Part shown: positions 5,442 to 12,213 of the stretch, one piece after another
Position numbering within the stretch: position 1 is the stretch's first letter
Layout of the letters: each line of letters opens with the position of its first letter
Source: an uncultured Clostridia bacterium
Lineage (GTDB): Bacteria > Bacillota > Clostridia > UBA1381
Direction: 5' to 3'
Length of the DNA stretch: 12,213 nucleotides
NCBI GenBank assembly: GCA_905235885.1
Contig: CAJONM010000037.1
Location: forward strand, 1-12,213
Notes under the pieces: generated by a model
Databases searched by the model: none
Seen by the model: the letters and a program-made list of their open reading frames with translations, nothing else
Told to the model about the DNA's origin: nothing
Program-made: the position numbers and the translations under genes

Positions 5442-7313
5442 ATGGCGCATCAGGCAATATATCGCAGATGGCGGCCGATGACATTTGACGATGTGGTCGG
5501 GCAAAATCATATAACAAAGACGCTTAAAAATCAAATATTGTCCGATACCGTCGCGCACGCGTATCTGTTTTGCGGCACTCGCGGAACGGGAAAGACGACC
5601 TGTGCTAAGGTGCTCGCGCGCGCTGTCAACTGCACAGATCCGAAAAACGGCAATCCATGCAACGAATGCGCGGTGTGCAAGGGGATCATAGACGGCTCTA
5701 TCATGGATGTTACGGAAATAGATGCGGCATCAAATAACGGTGTGGATACGATCCGCGATATAAAGGATGATATAAGCTATCTGGCGTCCAACACGAAATA
5801 CACCGTGTATATAATAGACGAGGTGCATATGCTTTCGCAGGGCGCGTTCAATGCGCTTTTGAAAACGCTCGAGGAGCCGCCAAAGAATGTTATATTCATA
5901 CTTGCGACTACCGAGCCGCATAAGGTACCGCAGACGATACTGTCGCGCTGTCAAAGATTTGATTTCAAACGAATAAAGCCCGATGATATAATAGTCCGCA
6001 TGAAGGAGATAGCCCATGCCGACGGCTACAGCATAACCGACAGTGCATATCATATGCTTGCATCGCTTGCAGACGGTTCAATGCGTGACGGGCTGAGCAT
6101 TATGGAGCGCGTAATATCCTCAGGCGGTGACAGCATAGACGATACCGACATTATAAATGCTTTGGGCATATCCACTATAGACTCCGCATTTGAGATGACC
6201 GATGCGATAATAAACGGCGACAGTGCGGCGGTCATAAAAATAATAGAAAAAACAATATCGGAGGGCAAGGAGCTGACACGGTTTGCCGAGGTGATGCTCG
6301 AGCACTTCCGCTCGCTTATGATAACAAAGCTTTCAGACGATCCGAAAGATCTTCTCGATTGCGATGCCAACACGCTCGTTAAGATCAAATCGCAGGGCGA
6401 AAAAATAACATTTGAAAAGCTTGATCTGGCGTCTACGCTTATATCGACGGCAATCGCTGATGCAAGATTTTCCGCGTCACCGAGAATAATATTTGAGCTG
6501 GCATTCATTAAATTAACAAAGCCGGAACTGGAAAATTCGCAAAAGAGTGTTGTTGACAGGATATCGGCATTGGAGCAGAAGCTTGAAGGCGAATTTTCAG
6601 CGCCGCAGGTGACGGTAACGCCATCATCCGACAGTTCTGAGCTTATAAAGCGTATAGACGCCATAGAAAAGGCGCTTGCCGATGGGATAAGACCCGTAGG
6701 GACGGAGAGGGAAGAAGAAAAACCGAAAAAGAAAAAGGTTTCTCACAGGCTGTATGTGCCGATACCGAAGGACGAGCTGTACTTTGACCATCCTACGGCG
6801 ACTCTTGCGCGGAACTGGAAAAAAACGGTCGAGGTGATGGCGCGGCGCAATTATCCGTTTGCAACTCCGCTCAAAAATTGTGTTGTAACATTTGATGCGG
6901 AGGGGATAATCATTCTTGTGCCGGATGACAGGATCGGCTTCACGGATCGGATATTTAAAAATCATATAGATAAGATCAGGGAGCTGTTTCGCAGCATAAC
7001 GCATTCGGATTACGGAATAAAGTTCGCAAACCGACAGGATCTTGACGATAGTATGATCCTTAATCCGTTTGAGCTTCCGAAGCGTCAGCAGCCTAAGGAA
7101 TCAAGCGCAGAAACACACCAGGAAGAGGAAACTCCGACAACGGACGGTCTGGATGAATTTATCGAACGGTTCTCAGATATTATAACCGACGGGGACAGAA
7201 TAGATTTTTCCAAGCCTCCGCAGACGGGAGAGCAGTCATCGATAGATGAAGAGGAATATGACAAGGAAGAATTCCTCGAAGAACGCGAATTGCCGCAGGA
7301 TGAGGAAGAATAA
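5442..7313 (+). CDS. dnaX: DNA polymerase III subunit gamma/tau
   Basis: It is the motor subunit of the clamp loader, which puts the beta clamp on DNA and ties polymerases to the replisome. The protein is 623 residues. Walker A GTRGTGKT lies at 45-52, a four-cysteine zinc motif at C64, C73, C76 and C79, Walker B DEVH at 126-129, and the SRC sensor at 168-170. After a lysine/glutamate-rich hinge near 420-435 comes a less conserved C-terminal domain with a very acidic tail. I chose ATG 5442 (MAHQAIYRRWRP, the usual start for the family) with AGGTGG just upstream. The frame stays open for 55 more codons upstream, but that part is the SRP RNA gene and a hairpin, not protein. ebfC and recR follow, the standard Bacillota order. 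Confidence 0.97.
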   Translation: MAHQAIYRRWRPMTFDDVVGQNHITKTLKNQILSDTVAHAYLFCGTRGTGKTTCAKVLARAVNCTDPKNGNPCNECAVCKGIIDGSIMDVTEIDAASNNGVDTIRDIKDDISYLASNTKYTVYIIDEVHMLSQGAFNALLKTLEEPPKNVIFILATTEPHKVPQTILSRCQRFDFKRIKPDDIIVRMKEIAHADGYSITDSAYHMLASLADGSMRDGLSIMERVISSGGDSIDDTDIINALGISTIDSAFEMTDAIINGDSAAVIKIIEKTISEGKELTRFAEVMLEHFRSLMITKLSDDPKDLLDCDANTLVKIKSQGEKITFEKLDLASTLISTAIADARFSASPRIIFELAFIKLTKPELENSQKSVVDRISALEQKLEGEFSAPQVTVTPSSDSSELIKRIDAIEKALADGIRPVGTEREEEKPKKKKVSHRLYVPIPKDELYFDHPTATLARNWKKTVEVMARRNYPFATPLKNCVVTFDAEGIIILVPDDRIGFTDRIFKNHIDKIRELFRSITHSDYGIKFANRQDLDDSMILNPFELPKRQQPKESSAETHQEEETPTTDGLDEFIERFSDIITDGDRIDFSKPPQTGEQSSIDEEEYDKEEFLEERELPQDEEE

Positions 7314-7336
7314 AATTAAGAAAGAGGTATACCAAA

Positions 7337-7687
7337 ATGGCATATAAAGGATTTAAAGGCGCCGGAATGAATCAGAAGCAGAATATGAACAGCGTACTCA
7401 AGCAGGCTCAGAAAATGCAAGAGGAAATGGAGCGCGTAAAAGAGGAAACAGAGCAGGAAGAAATAGAGGCAGCCTCCGGCGGCGGCGCGGTAAAGGTCAT
7501 AGTAAACGGAAAAAAAGAGCTTATTTCCGTAAAGATCGATCCGGATGCCGTTGACCCGGATGATGTAGAGACACTTGAGGATCTGATAATCGCAGCCGTA
7601 AACGAGGGTATCTCAAAGGCAGAGGAAATGATGTCCGAACGCATGGGCGCGATCACCGGCGGAATAAACATTCCGGGATTGTTCTGA
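7337..7687 (+). CDS. ebfC: YbaB/EbfC family nucleoid-associated protein
   Basis: This is a small DNA-binding protein that works as a dimer and is thought to coat or organise the nucleoid. It is almost always encoded between dnaX and recR. The 116-residue protein starts with a basic, glycine-rich end and continues with a charged helix (KQAQKMQEEMERVKEE). A beta region follows with GGGAVKVIVNGKKELISVKIDP, then a C-terminal helix ISKAEEMMSERMGAITGG; all are typical of the family. AGAGG (7323-7327) lies 9 nt before ATG 7337, which supports this start over the internal ATG at 7367. Its stop codon overlaps the recR start (TGATG). Confidence 0.95.
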   Translation: MAYKGFKGAGMNQKQNMNSVLKQAQKMQEEMERVKEETEQEEIEAASGGGAVKVIVNGKKELISVKIDPDAVDPDDVETLEDLIIAAVNEGISKAEEMMSERMGAITGGINIPGLF

Positions 7688-8286
7688 TGTATTCGGCGGT
7701 TATAGACACGCTTATCGAAAGCTTTGAAGGTCTGCCGGGAATAGGACGCAAAAGCGCGGAGCGTATCGCGTTTTATATCCTTGAGAGCATGAGCGGCGAT
7801 GAGGCGGAAAAAATGGCGTTATCTATCGTGAACGCAAAAAAGGGCGTGCGGTTTTGCGAGCATTGCCAGAACCTGACGGATGCAAGTCCCTGTGCTATAT
7901 GTTCATCGCCAAAACGCGACAAGTCGGTAATATGTGTGGTGGAAGGCCCGGAAGATGTTTCGGCTATAGAAAACACACATGAATATAAGGGTGTATACCA
8001 TGTTCTGCACGGCGCTCTTTCCCCGATAGACGGGATAGGCCCTGAGGACATAAGGATAAACGAGCTGCTTGTCCGTTTGTCGGACTCTACGGTCAAAGAG
8101 GTGATACTGGCGACCAATCCGACGGTGAACGGCACTGCAACGGCGGTATATATTTCAAAGCTGCTTTCTCCGTTCGGCGTTAAGGTGACGCGCATCGCGC
8201 ATGGCATTCCCATAGGCTCGGATATAGAATATGCGGATAAGGTAACAATAATAAAGGCGATGGAAAACCGACAGATCATGGAATAG
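7687..8286 (+). CDS. recR: Recombination mediator protein RecR
   Basis: RecR acts with RecF and RecO to load RecA onto SSB-coated single-stranded DNA during gap repair. The protein is 199 residues, the usual length. It shows the N-terminal helix-hairpin-helix region (FEGLPGIGRKSAERIAF), a four-cysteine zinc finger at C57, C60, C69 and C72, and a Toprim domain starting at ICVVEGPEDVSAIE. ATNPTVNGTATAVYI and HGIPIGSDIEYAD complete the Toprim and C-terminal Walker-like region. The ATG overlaps the ebfC stop by one base, so it is translationally coupled. A 37-nt gap with no terminator separates it from nadA. Confidence 0.97.
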   Translation: MYSAVIDTLIESFEGLPGIGRKSAERIAFYILESMSGDEAEKMALSIVNAKKGVRFCEHCQNLTDASPCAICSSPKRDKSVICVVEGPEDVSAIENTHEYKGVYHVLHGALSPIDGIGPEDIRINELLVRLSDSTVKEVILATNPTVNGTATAVYISKLLSPFGVKVTRIAHGIPIGSDIEYADKVTIIKAMENRQIME

Positions 8287-8323
8287 GTTCTCGATCAGGT
8301 TTTTCGAAAGGATTTAGTGGATA

Positions 8324-9241
8324 ATGATAAAGGATATACAAAATGAGATCCTCAGACTGAAAAAAGAGAATGATATTTGTGTGCTTGCACACAGCTATCA
8401 ATCTCATGATATAGTTGAGGTCGCCGATTATACGGGAGACTCATACGCACTCAGTGTAAAGGCGGCAGGGGTGACAAACAAGACCGTTATAATGTGCGGT
8501 GTGAGATTTATGGCGGAGACCGTCAAGATCTTGTCACCGGAAAAGCGCGTGATACTTGCTCATCCCGAAGCGGGCTGCGCAATGGCGGATATGATGGATA
8601 AGGAAATAATCGAGCAGATAAAGCCCAAATATCCCGATTATACGATCGTTGCTTATATAAATACGACAGCCGCTTTAAAGACGATATGCGATGTTTGCGT
8701 AACATCGTCATCGGCGGTGAACATAGTAAGAAATATAGAAAATAAAAATATTCTTTTTATACCCGATTGCAATTTAGGCGCATATGTCGCCGCGCAGGTG
8801 CCGGAGAAGAATATAAAGTTATTAAACGGCGGCTGTCCGATACACGCGGCAGTAAATCCGAGCGATGTTATCCGTGTGAGAGAAAAGCATCCGGAGGCAA
8901 AGCTGCTGATACATCCCGAATGCACTCCGGAGGTGGTCGAGCTTGCTGATTTTGTGGGTTCTACGGCGGATATAATGAACTATGCGAAGCGGTCCGATGA
9001 AAAGGAGTTTATAATCGGCACAGAGCTTAGTATAGTCGAGCATTTGCAGCATGAATGCCCGGACAAGCTCTTTTACGGACTGTCTACGGGACTTATATGC
9101 AAAAATATGCGCATAACAACTCTTGTTGATCTTTACAACTGCATTATAGGCAGAGGCGGCGAGGAAATCAAGCTCAGCGATGAAACGATCCGCGATGCGA
9201 AAAAGTGTATTGATCAAATGATAAAGCTCAACCATGAATAA
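8324..9241 (+). CDS. nadA: Quinolinate synthase
   Basis: It condenses iminoaspartate with dihydroxyacetone phosphate to form quinolinate, the precursor of NAD, using an oxygen-sensitive [4Fe-4S] cluster. The 305-residue protein has the short three-domain form. The three cluster cysteines, placed by comparison with the Thermotoga enzyme as I remember it, are C85 (AGCAMAD), C171 (GGCPIH) and C259 (LICKNMRITTL). AHSYQ near 22-26, IHPEC, DFVGSTADI and IGTEL also fit the family. AAAGGA (8307-8312) lies 11 nt before the ATG. nadB and nadC, its usual partners, are not in this window. The 3' end overlaps mnmA by 8 nt, so it is part of the same operon as its neighbours. Confidence 0.96.
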   Translation: MIKDIQNEILRLKKENDICVLAHSYQSHDIVEVADYTGDSYALSVKAAGVTNKTVIMCGVRFMAETVKILSPEKRVILAHPEAGCAMADMMDKEIIEQIKPKYPDYTIVAYINTTAALKTICDVCVTSSSAVNIVRNIENKNILFIPDCNLGAYVAAQVPEKNIKLLNGGCPIHAAVNPSDVIRVREKHPEAKLLIHPECTPEVVELADFVGSTADIMNYAKRSDEKEFIIGTELSIVEHLQHECPDKLFYGLSTGLICKNMRITTLVDLYNCIIGRGGEEIKLSDETIRDAKKCIDQMIKLNHE

Positions 9242-10298
9242 AAGGGCGATAATTGCTATGAGCGGCGGAGTTGACAGCTCTGTCGCCGCATACATTATGA
9301 AAGAGCGCGGCTATGACATAATGGGCGTTACATTACGCCTGTTTGACAATGACGATATAGGCGTTACGGAAAAAAGCTGCTGTTCGCTTTCGGATGTCGA
9401 AGACGCAAAGAGCGTTGCACGCGGACTTGGAATAGAGCATTATACTTTCAATTTCCGCGACAGCTTCAAAAAAGAGGTAATAGACAGATTTATAGACGCA
9501 TATGAGAATTGCCGCACTCCCAATCCGTGCATTGACTGTAACAGCTATATAAAATTCAAGCGGCTTTTAGAGCGTGCCGCCGAGCTTGATTGCGATACAA
9601 TCGTTACGGGGCATTATTGTCAGATCGAAAAGCAGGGTAGCAGGTATCTGCTGAAAAAAGGCATAGATGCAACAAAGGATCAGAGCTATGTGCTGTATCG
9701 GATGACGCAGCAGCAGCTTGAGCATACGGATTTTCCGCTCGGTAGCCTTACAAAGAGTGAGGTGCGCGAGATCGCGTACGCACAGGGCTTTTCCAACGCG
9801 AAAAAGCATGACAGCCAGGACATATGTTTTGTTCCCGACGGCGATTACGCGTCGTTTATAGAAAGCTACTCGGGCAGGAAATACCCTGTCGGTGATTTTG
9901 TTGATCTTCAGGGGAATGTGCTGGGCGAGCATAAGGGGCTTATACGGTACACAACAGGGCAGAGAAAAGGACTGGGGCTTGCGCTTCCGAAGCCGATGTA
10001 TGTATGCAGGATATGCCCGGAGAGCAATACTGTTGTTCTGGGAGATAACGCAGACCTGTTTTCGAGCGAGCTTGAGGCGGATAATATCAACCTCATCGCT
10101 GCCGACAGCCTTGATGGAGCAATAAAAGCAGAGGTAAAGGTGCGCTACAGCCAAAAGGCGCAGCCGGCAACTGTATATCAGACCGACGATGACAGAATAC
10201 GCGTTATATTCGATGAGCCGCAGCGCGCCATAACAAGCGGTCAGGCGGCGGTAATATATGACGGTGATACGGTAATAGGCGGTGGTACGATATTATAG
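9234..10298 (+). CDS. mnmA: tRNA-specific 2-thiouridylase MnmA
   Basis: It adds sulfur to uridine 34 of the tRNAs for Lys, Glu and Gln, using ATP and sulfur passed on from a cysteine desulfurase. The 354-residue protein carries the PP-loop SGGVDSS (10-16) and a conserved SCCSLSDVEDA stretch. TPNPCIDCN contains C99 and C102, and SQDICFVPDGDY contains C198; C102 and C198 match the known catalytic pair. TTGQRKGLG starts the second domain, and a C-terminal beta-barrel closes the protein. The ATG lies inside the last codons of nadA, with no strong ribosome binding site, so it probably depends on translational coupling. No cysteine desulfurase gene is adjacent. It ends at a TAG that overlaps the tcdA remnant. 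Confidence 0.96.
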   Translation: MNKRAIIAMSGGVDSSVAAYIMKERGYDIMGVTLRLFDNDDIGVTEKSCCSLSDVEDAKSVARGLGIEHYTFNFRDSFKKEVIDRFIDAYENCRTPNPCIDCNSYIKFKRLLERAAELDCDTIVTGHYCQIEKQGSRYLLKKGIDATKDQSYVLYRMTQQQLEHTDFPLGSLTKSEVREIAYAQGFSNAKKHDSQDICFVPDGDYASFIESYSGRKYPVGDFVDLQGNVLGEHKGLIRYTTGQRKGLGLALPKPMYVCRICPESNTVVLGDNADLFSSELEADNINLIAADSLDGAIKAEVKVRYSQKAQPATVYQTDDDRIRVIFDEPQRAITSGQAAVIYDGDTVIGGGTIL

Positions 10299-10675
10299 AG
10301 CAGCTTCAGAGGACTGAGCTTTTGCTCGGCACAGAAAAAATGGAACGCATAAGAGGCGCGAAAATTGCGGTGATAGGCGACGGCGTTGCGGCGCAGTTTG
10401 CGATAGAAACACTTGCAAGGAGCGGAGTCGGCTCCATTGACGCGCCATGCGCAGATGAAAAAATAATATCAAGGGTGTTGTCTCTTAGCCCCGATATTAT
10501 AATAGGTGCGAGCGTATCGGATATGTCTGTTTAAGACAAGGTGATCTATGTATCACCCGATCGTATAAAGCCGTATATGGATAGGTTCCCGACCGAATAC
10601 GGAGAACATATCCGCAGCGCGGCGGCAGGAATAATATGCGCAGGAGAGGTTATCAAGGATATGGCAGCTTTTTAA
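10292..10675 (+). pseudogene. Remnant of a tcdA/ThiF-family (E1-like) gene
   Basis: TcdA-like enzymes use ATP to cyclise t6A in tRNA and are about 230-250 residues. Here only about 127 codons remain, with an in-frame TAA at 10532-10534. The first part reads EQLQRTELLLGTEKMERI, then AKIAVIGDGVAAQ and ETLARSGVG, clearly like the start of TcdA (RTELLIG..., GxGGVG, EALARSGVG). The glycine motif is degraded to GDGVAA. After the stop codon the same frame continues for 46 codons and ends with AAAGIICAGEVIKDM, like the TcdA C-terminus. The middle with the nucleotide- and substrate-binding residues is missing. No ATG is present at the expected start (ATT at 10292, ATA at 10295, or TTG at 10322). The alternatives are a shortened, diverged domain or two small peptides. 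The identification rests on remembered family motifs. Confidence 0.68.
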
Positions 10676-10689
10676 GGAGGTTATTTACT

Positions 10690-11655
10690 ATGAAAAAGAA
10701 GGTTATTTCGGTTGCTGTCGCGGCTGCTATGATGTCGGCGGCTGCAAGCGCGTTTGCGGCAAACGAGAACTGGCGGTCACCGTTTGTAACGAGGATAATG
10801 AAGGTCATATCGCAGGACTCGTCGTATACGGATGTTGTTCTGACAGATCTTGACAGAAACGGGATCCCCGAGGCGTTCGTTATCCGTAAGGGCACATATG
10901 GAGGCATAGGCGCAGGGTTTACTATGGTAAATAATGCCATTACCGATATAGATGTACCGTCAAATATCATAGGTGAGTGTCTTGAAAACATAAATGTATA
11001 TATTAAAAACGATACATATATATTTGTGGGAATGGAGGTTTCCAGATATACATCGAACATCTCATATTATAAGCTTGTTCTTGAAAATAATAAGCTTGTA
11101 GCGACAAGGATAAATAAAAACGATGTAAGTCCGTATGAGTCGGTGATATATGTTGATAAATACAGTAAAAATCTGCTCGAAAACGGTTATCCTAATCGCT
11201 CGAAGATAGAGGACTTTATATCAAGCTATGATATGGTAAACAGCCTGTCGGCAACATATCAGACTGCATCGATAAGCGTTGACGGGGAGGTATACAATGT
11301 AGGCGGCTACAGCGTGGATGACTCCAATTATTTCAAGATACGCGATATTGCCATGATGCTCAGAAAAACATCAAATAAGTTCAATGTCCAGTGGGACGGT
11401 AAGCTGGGAGCGATCCTTATAACCACCGAAGCGTCATATGATGTTGTCGGCGGAGAGCTGGAAATAGACGCTACGGAAACGATAGATGTTGTCGAGAACA
11501 GCACGCCGATATATGTAAATGGCAAGCAGACCGCGATAACCGCATACAACATAAACGGAAGCTCATATTTCAAAATAAGAGACATCGCCGACGCTGTAGG
11601 CTTCGATATCGACTGGGACGGACAGGCACAGATGATAAAGATAAAAACCAACTAA
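10690..11655 (+). CDS. Secreted stalk-domain protein with EF-hand-like motif
   Basis: The function is unknown. The 321-residue protein begins with a clear Sec signal peptide: MKKK, a hydrophobic alanine-rich core, and a likely cut after ASAFA or the next alanine (23-24). The next part contains DLDRNGIPE (53-61), spaced like an EF-hand or VCBS-type calcium loop. Two copies of a 'stalk' repeat follow, at about 200-247 and 276-321. Both share Y/SYFKIRDIA, then W-D-G and a final I-x-I/L-x-T strand, as in copper-amine-oxidase N-like domains of clostridial surface proteins. No sortase motif or transmembrane anchor is seen, so it is probably released or bound non-covalently to the wall. I chose ATG 10690 because GGAGG (10676-10680) is 9 nt upstream; a longer frame from 10636 would precede the signal peptide with 18 unlikely residues. 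Confidence 0.88.
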   Translation: MKKKVISVAVAAAMMSAAASAFAANENWRSPFVTRIMKVISQDSSYTDVVLTDLDRNGIPEAFVIRKGTYGGIGAGFTMVNNAITDIDVPSNIIGECLENINVYIKNDTYIFVGMEVSRYTSNISYYKLVLENNKLVATRINKNDVSPYESVIYVDKYSKNLLENGYPNRSKIEDFISSYDMVNSLSATYQTASISVDGEVYNVGGYSVDDSNYFKIRDIAMMLRKTSNKFNVQWDGKLGAILITTEASYDVVGGELEIDATETIDVVENSTPIYVNGKQTAITAYNINGSSYFKIRDIADAVGFDIDWDGQAQMIKIKTN

Positions 11656-11659
11656 CAAG

Positions 11660-11689
11660 AAAATGACCGCCTGATGACGGTCATTTTTT
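11660..11689. terminator. Shared bidirectional terminator between convergent genes
   Basis: AAAATGACCG (11660-11669) pairs with CGGTCATTTT (11678-11687) around an 8-nt loop, and the T-run continues to 11689. It begins 5 nt after the secreted-protein stop codon. On the minus strand the same stem has a four-T run and lies 14 nt past the hppA stop codon, so one hairpin probably serves both. Confidence 0.85.
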
Positions 11690-11702
11690 GTTGCCTGTTA
11701 TT

Positions 11703-12213
11703 TTAGAAAAGTCCCAGACCGCCGTACTTACAGATGAGCGCGGCGAAAACTATTGAAACCATTGAAAGCAACTTTATGAGGATATTTACCGACGGACCCG
11801 ATGTATCCTTGAACGGATCGCCTACAGTATCACCGACAACAGCAGCTTTATGATTTTCGCTGCCCTTGCCGCCGAAGTTGCCTGCCTCGATATATTTCTT
11901 TGCGTTATCCCATGCGCCGCCCGAATTTGCCATCATTATAGCAAGGGCGAAGCCGCATATCAGTGCGCCGGCAAGCATTCCGACAACTCCGTTTACGCCA
12001 AGTACAAGACCTACAACTATAGGCGATACGATACCGAGCGCTGCCGGAAGTATCATTTCCTTAAGCGATGACTTTGTGCATATATCAACACAGGTCGCAT
12101 AATCAGCCTCAGCCTTTCCGTCCATAAGTCCGGCGATTTCTTTGAATTGCCGTCTTACTTCAATAACTATCTGTTGAGCCGCGCGACCTACAGCCTGCAT
12201 TGTCATTGCGCTG
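11703..12213 (-). CDS. hppA: Membrane-bound ion-pumping pyrophosphatase, C-terminal part
   Basis: The full enzyme is an integral membrane pump of about 16 helices that couples hydrolysis of pyrophosphate to export of H+ or Na+. Only the last 170 or so residues are here; the gene runs off the right edge and the frame is open to base 12213. It starts with SAMTMQAVGRAAQ. It continues with RRQFKEIAGLMDGKAEADYATCVDI, two or three hydrophobic helices, and ANSGGAWDNAKKYIE. GNFGGKGSENHKAAVVGD, the active-site loop DTVGDPFKDTSGPS and a final hydrophobic helix complete it. These are near-invariant family motifs. The residues that tell potassium dependence and ion type lie upstream of the window edge, so neither can be stated. 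Confidence 0.96.
   Translation of the reverse strand, partial: SAMTMQAVGRAAQQIVIEVRRQFKEIAGLMDGKAEADYATCVDICTKSSLKEMILPAALGIVSPIVVGLVLGVNGVVGMLAGALICGFALAIMMANSGGAWDNAKKYIEAGNFGGKGSENHKAAVVGDTVGDPFKDTSGPSVNILIKLLSMVSIVFAALICKYGGLGLF

Noticed and set aside
6050..6664. 204-codon minus-strand open frame inside dnaX
   Set aside because: Very serine-rich composition opposite a conserved gene, with no ribosome binding site; typical antisense shadow.
1..12213. CRISPR arrays, tRNA or rRNA genes, insertion sequences, integrase or phage genes
   Set aside because: I looked for regular repeats, transposase or recombinase motifs, cloverleaf and rRNA sequences on both strands and saw none.

Overview
This window looks like chromosomal DNA from a low-to-moderate GC member of the Bacillota, most likely class Clostridia. 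The evidence is the ffs-dnaX-ebfC-recR gene order, Shine-Dalgarno sites such as AAGGAGG, frequent ATA isoleucine codons, an anaerobe-type rubrerythrin, a membrane pyrophosphatase, and a secreted protein with clostridial 'stalk' (copper-amine-oxidase-N-like) repeats. I cannot name the species.

Region 1 (1-300) holds no convincing protein gene. It has a hairpin terminator pointing left, a stretch that folds better as plus-strand RNA and ends in a U-run, an inverted repeat, and a clear sigma-70/A-type promoter. Region 2 (316-4498) is a tight three-gene nucleotide-sugar operon: a membrane-anchored CapD/WbpM-type dehydratase, a UDP-glucuronate 4-epimerase and UDP-glucose 6-dehydrogenase. The last two form a pathway UDP-glucose -> UDP-glucuronate -> UDP-galacturonate, so the operon supplies acidic and deoxy/amino sugars for a surface polysaccharide. 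The glycosyltransferases and exporter are not in view. Region 3 (4499-5178) is a single rubrerythrin gene with its own strong ribosome binding site and a 13-bp hairpin terminator.

Region 4 (5202-10675) begins with a near-consensus promoter, then a short (about 110 nt) SRP RNA, an attenuator-like hairpin, and a run of closely spaced or overlapping genes: dnaX, ebfC, recR, nadA and mnmA. These cover DNA replication and repair, NAD synthesis and tRNA thiolation. The run ends in the wreck of a tcdA/ThiF-like gene that has lost its middle and carries an in-frame TAA. Region 5 (10690-11655) is a secreted protein with a signal peptide, an EF-hand-like motif and two stalk repeats. Its ribosome binding site overlaps the end of the wrecked gene. 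A shared hairpin separates it from the convergent 3' end of a membrane-bound pyrophosphatase gene (hppA) that runs off the right edge.

Most of the window is conserved housekeeping DNA. The most unusual points are the structured leader at about 96-228, the tcdA remnant, a possible -1 frameshift site in dnaX at the place where the E. coli one lies, the short SRP RNA, and nadA without nadB or nadC beside it.
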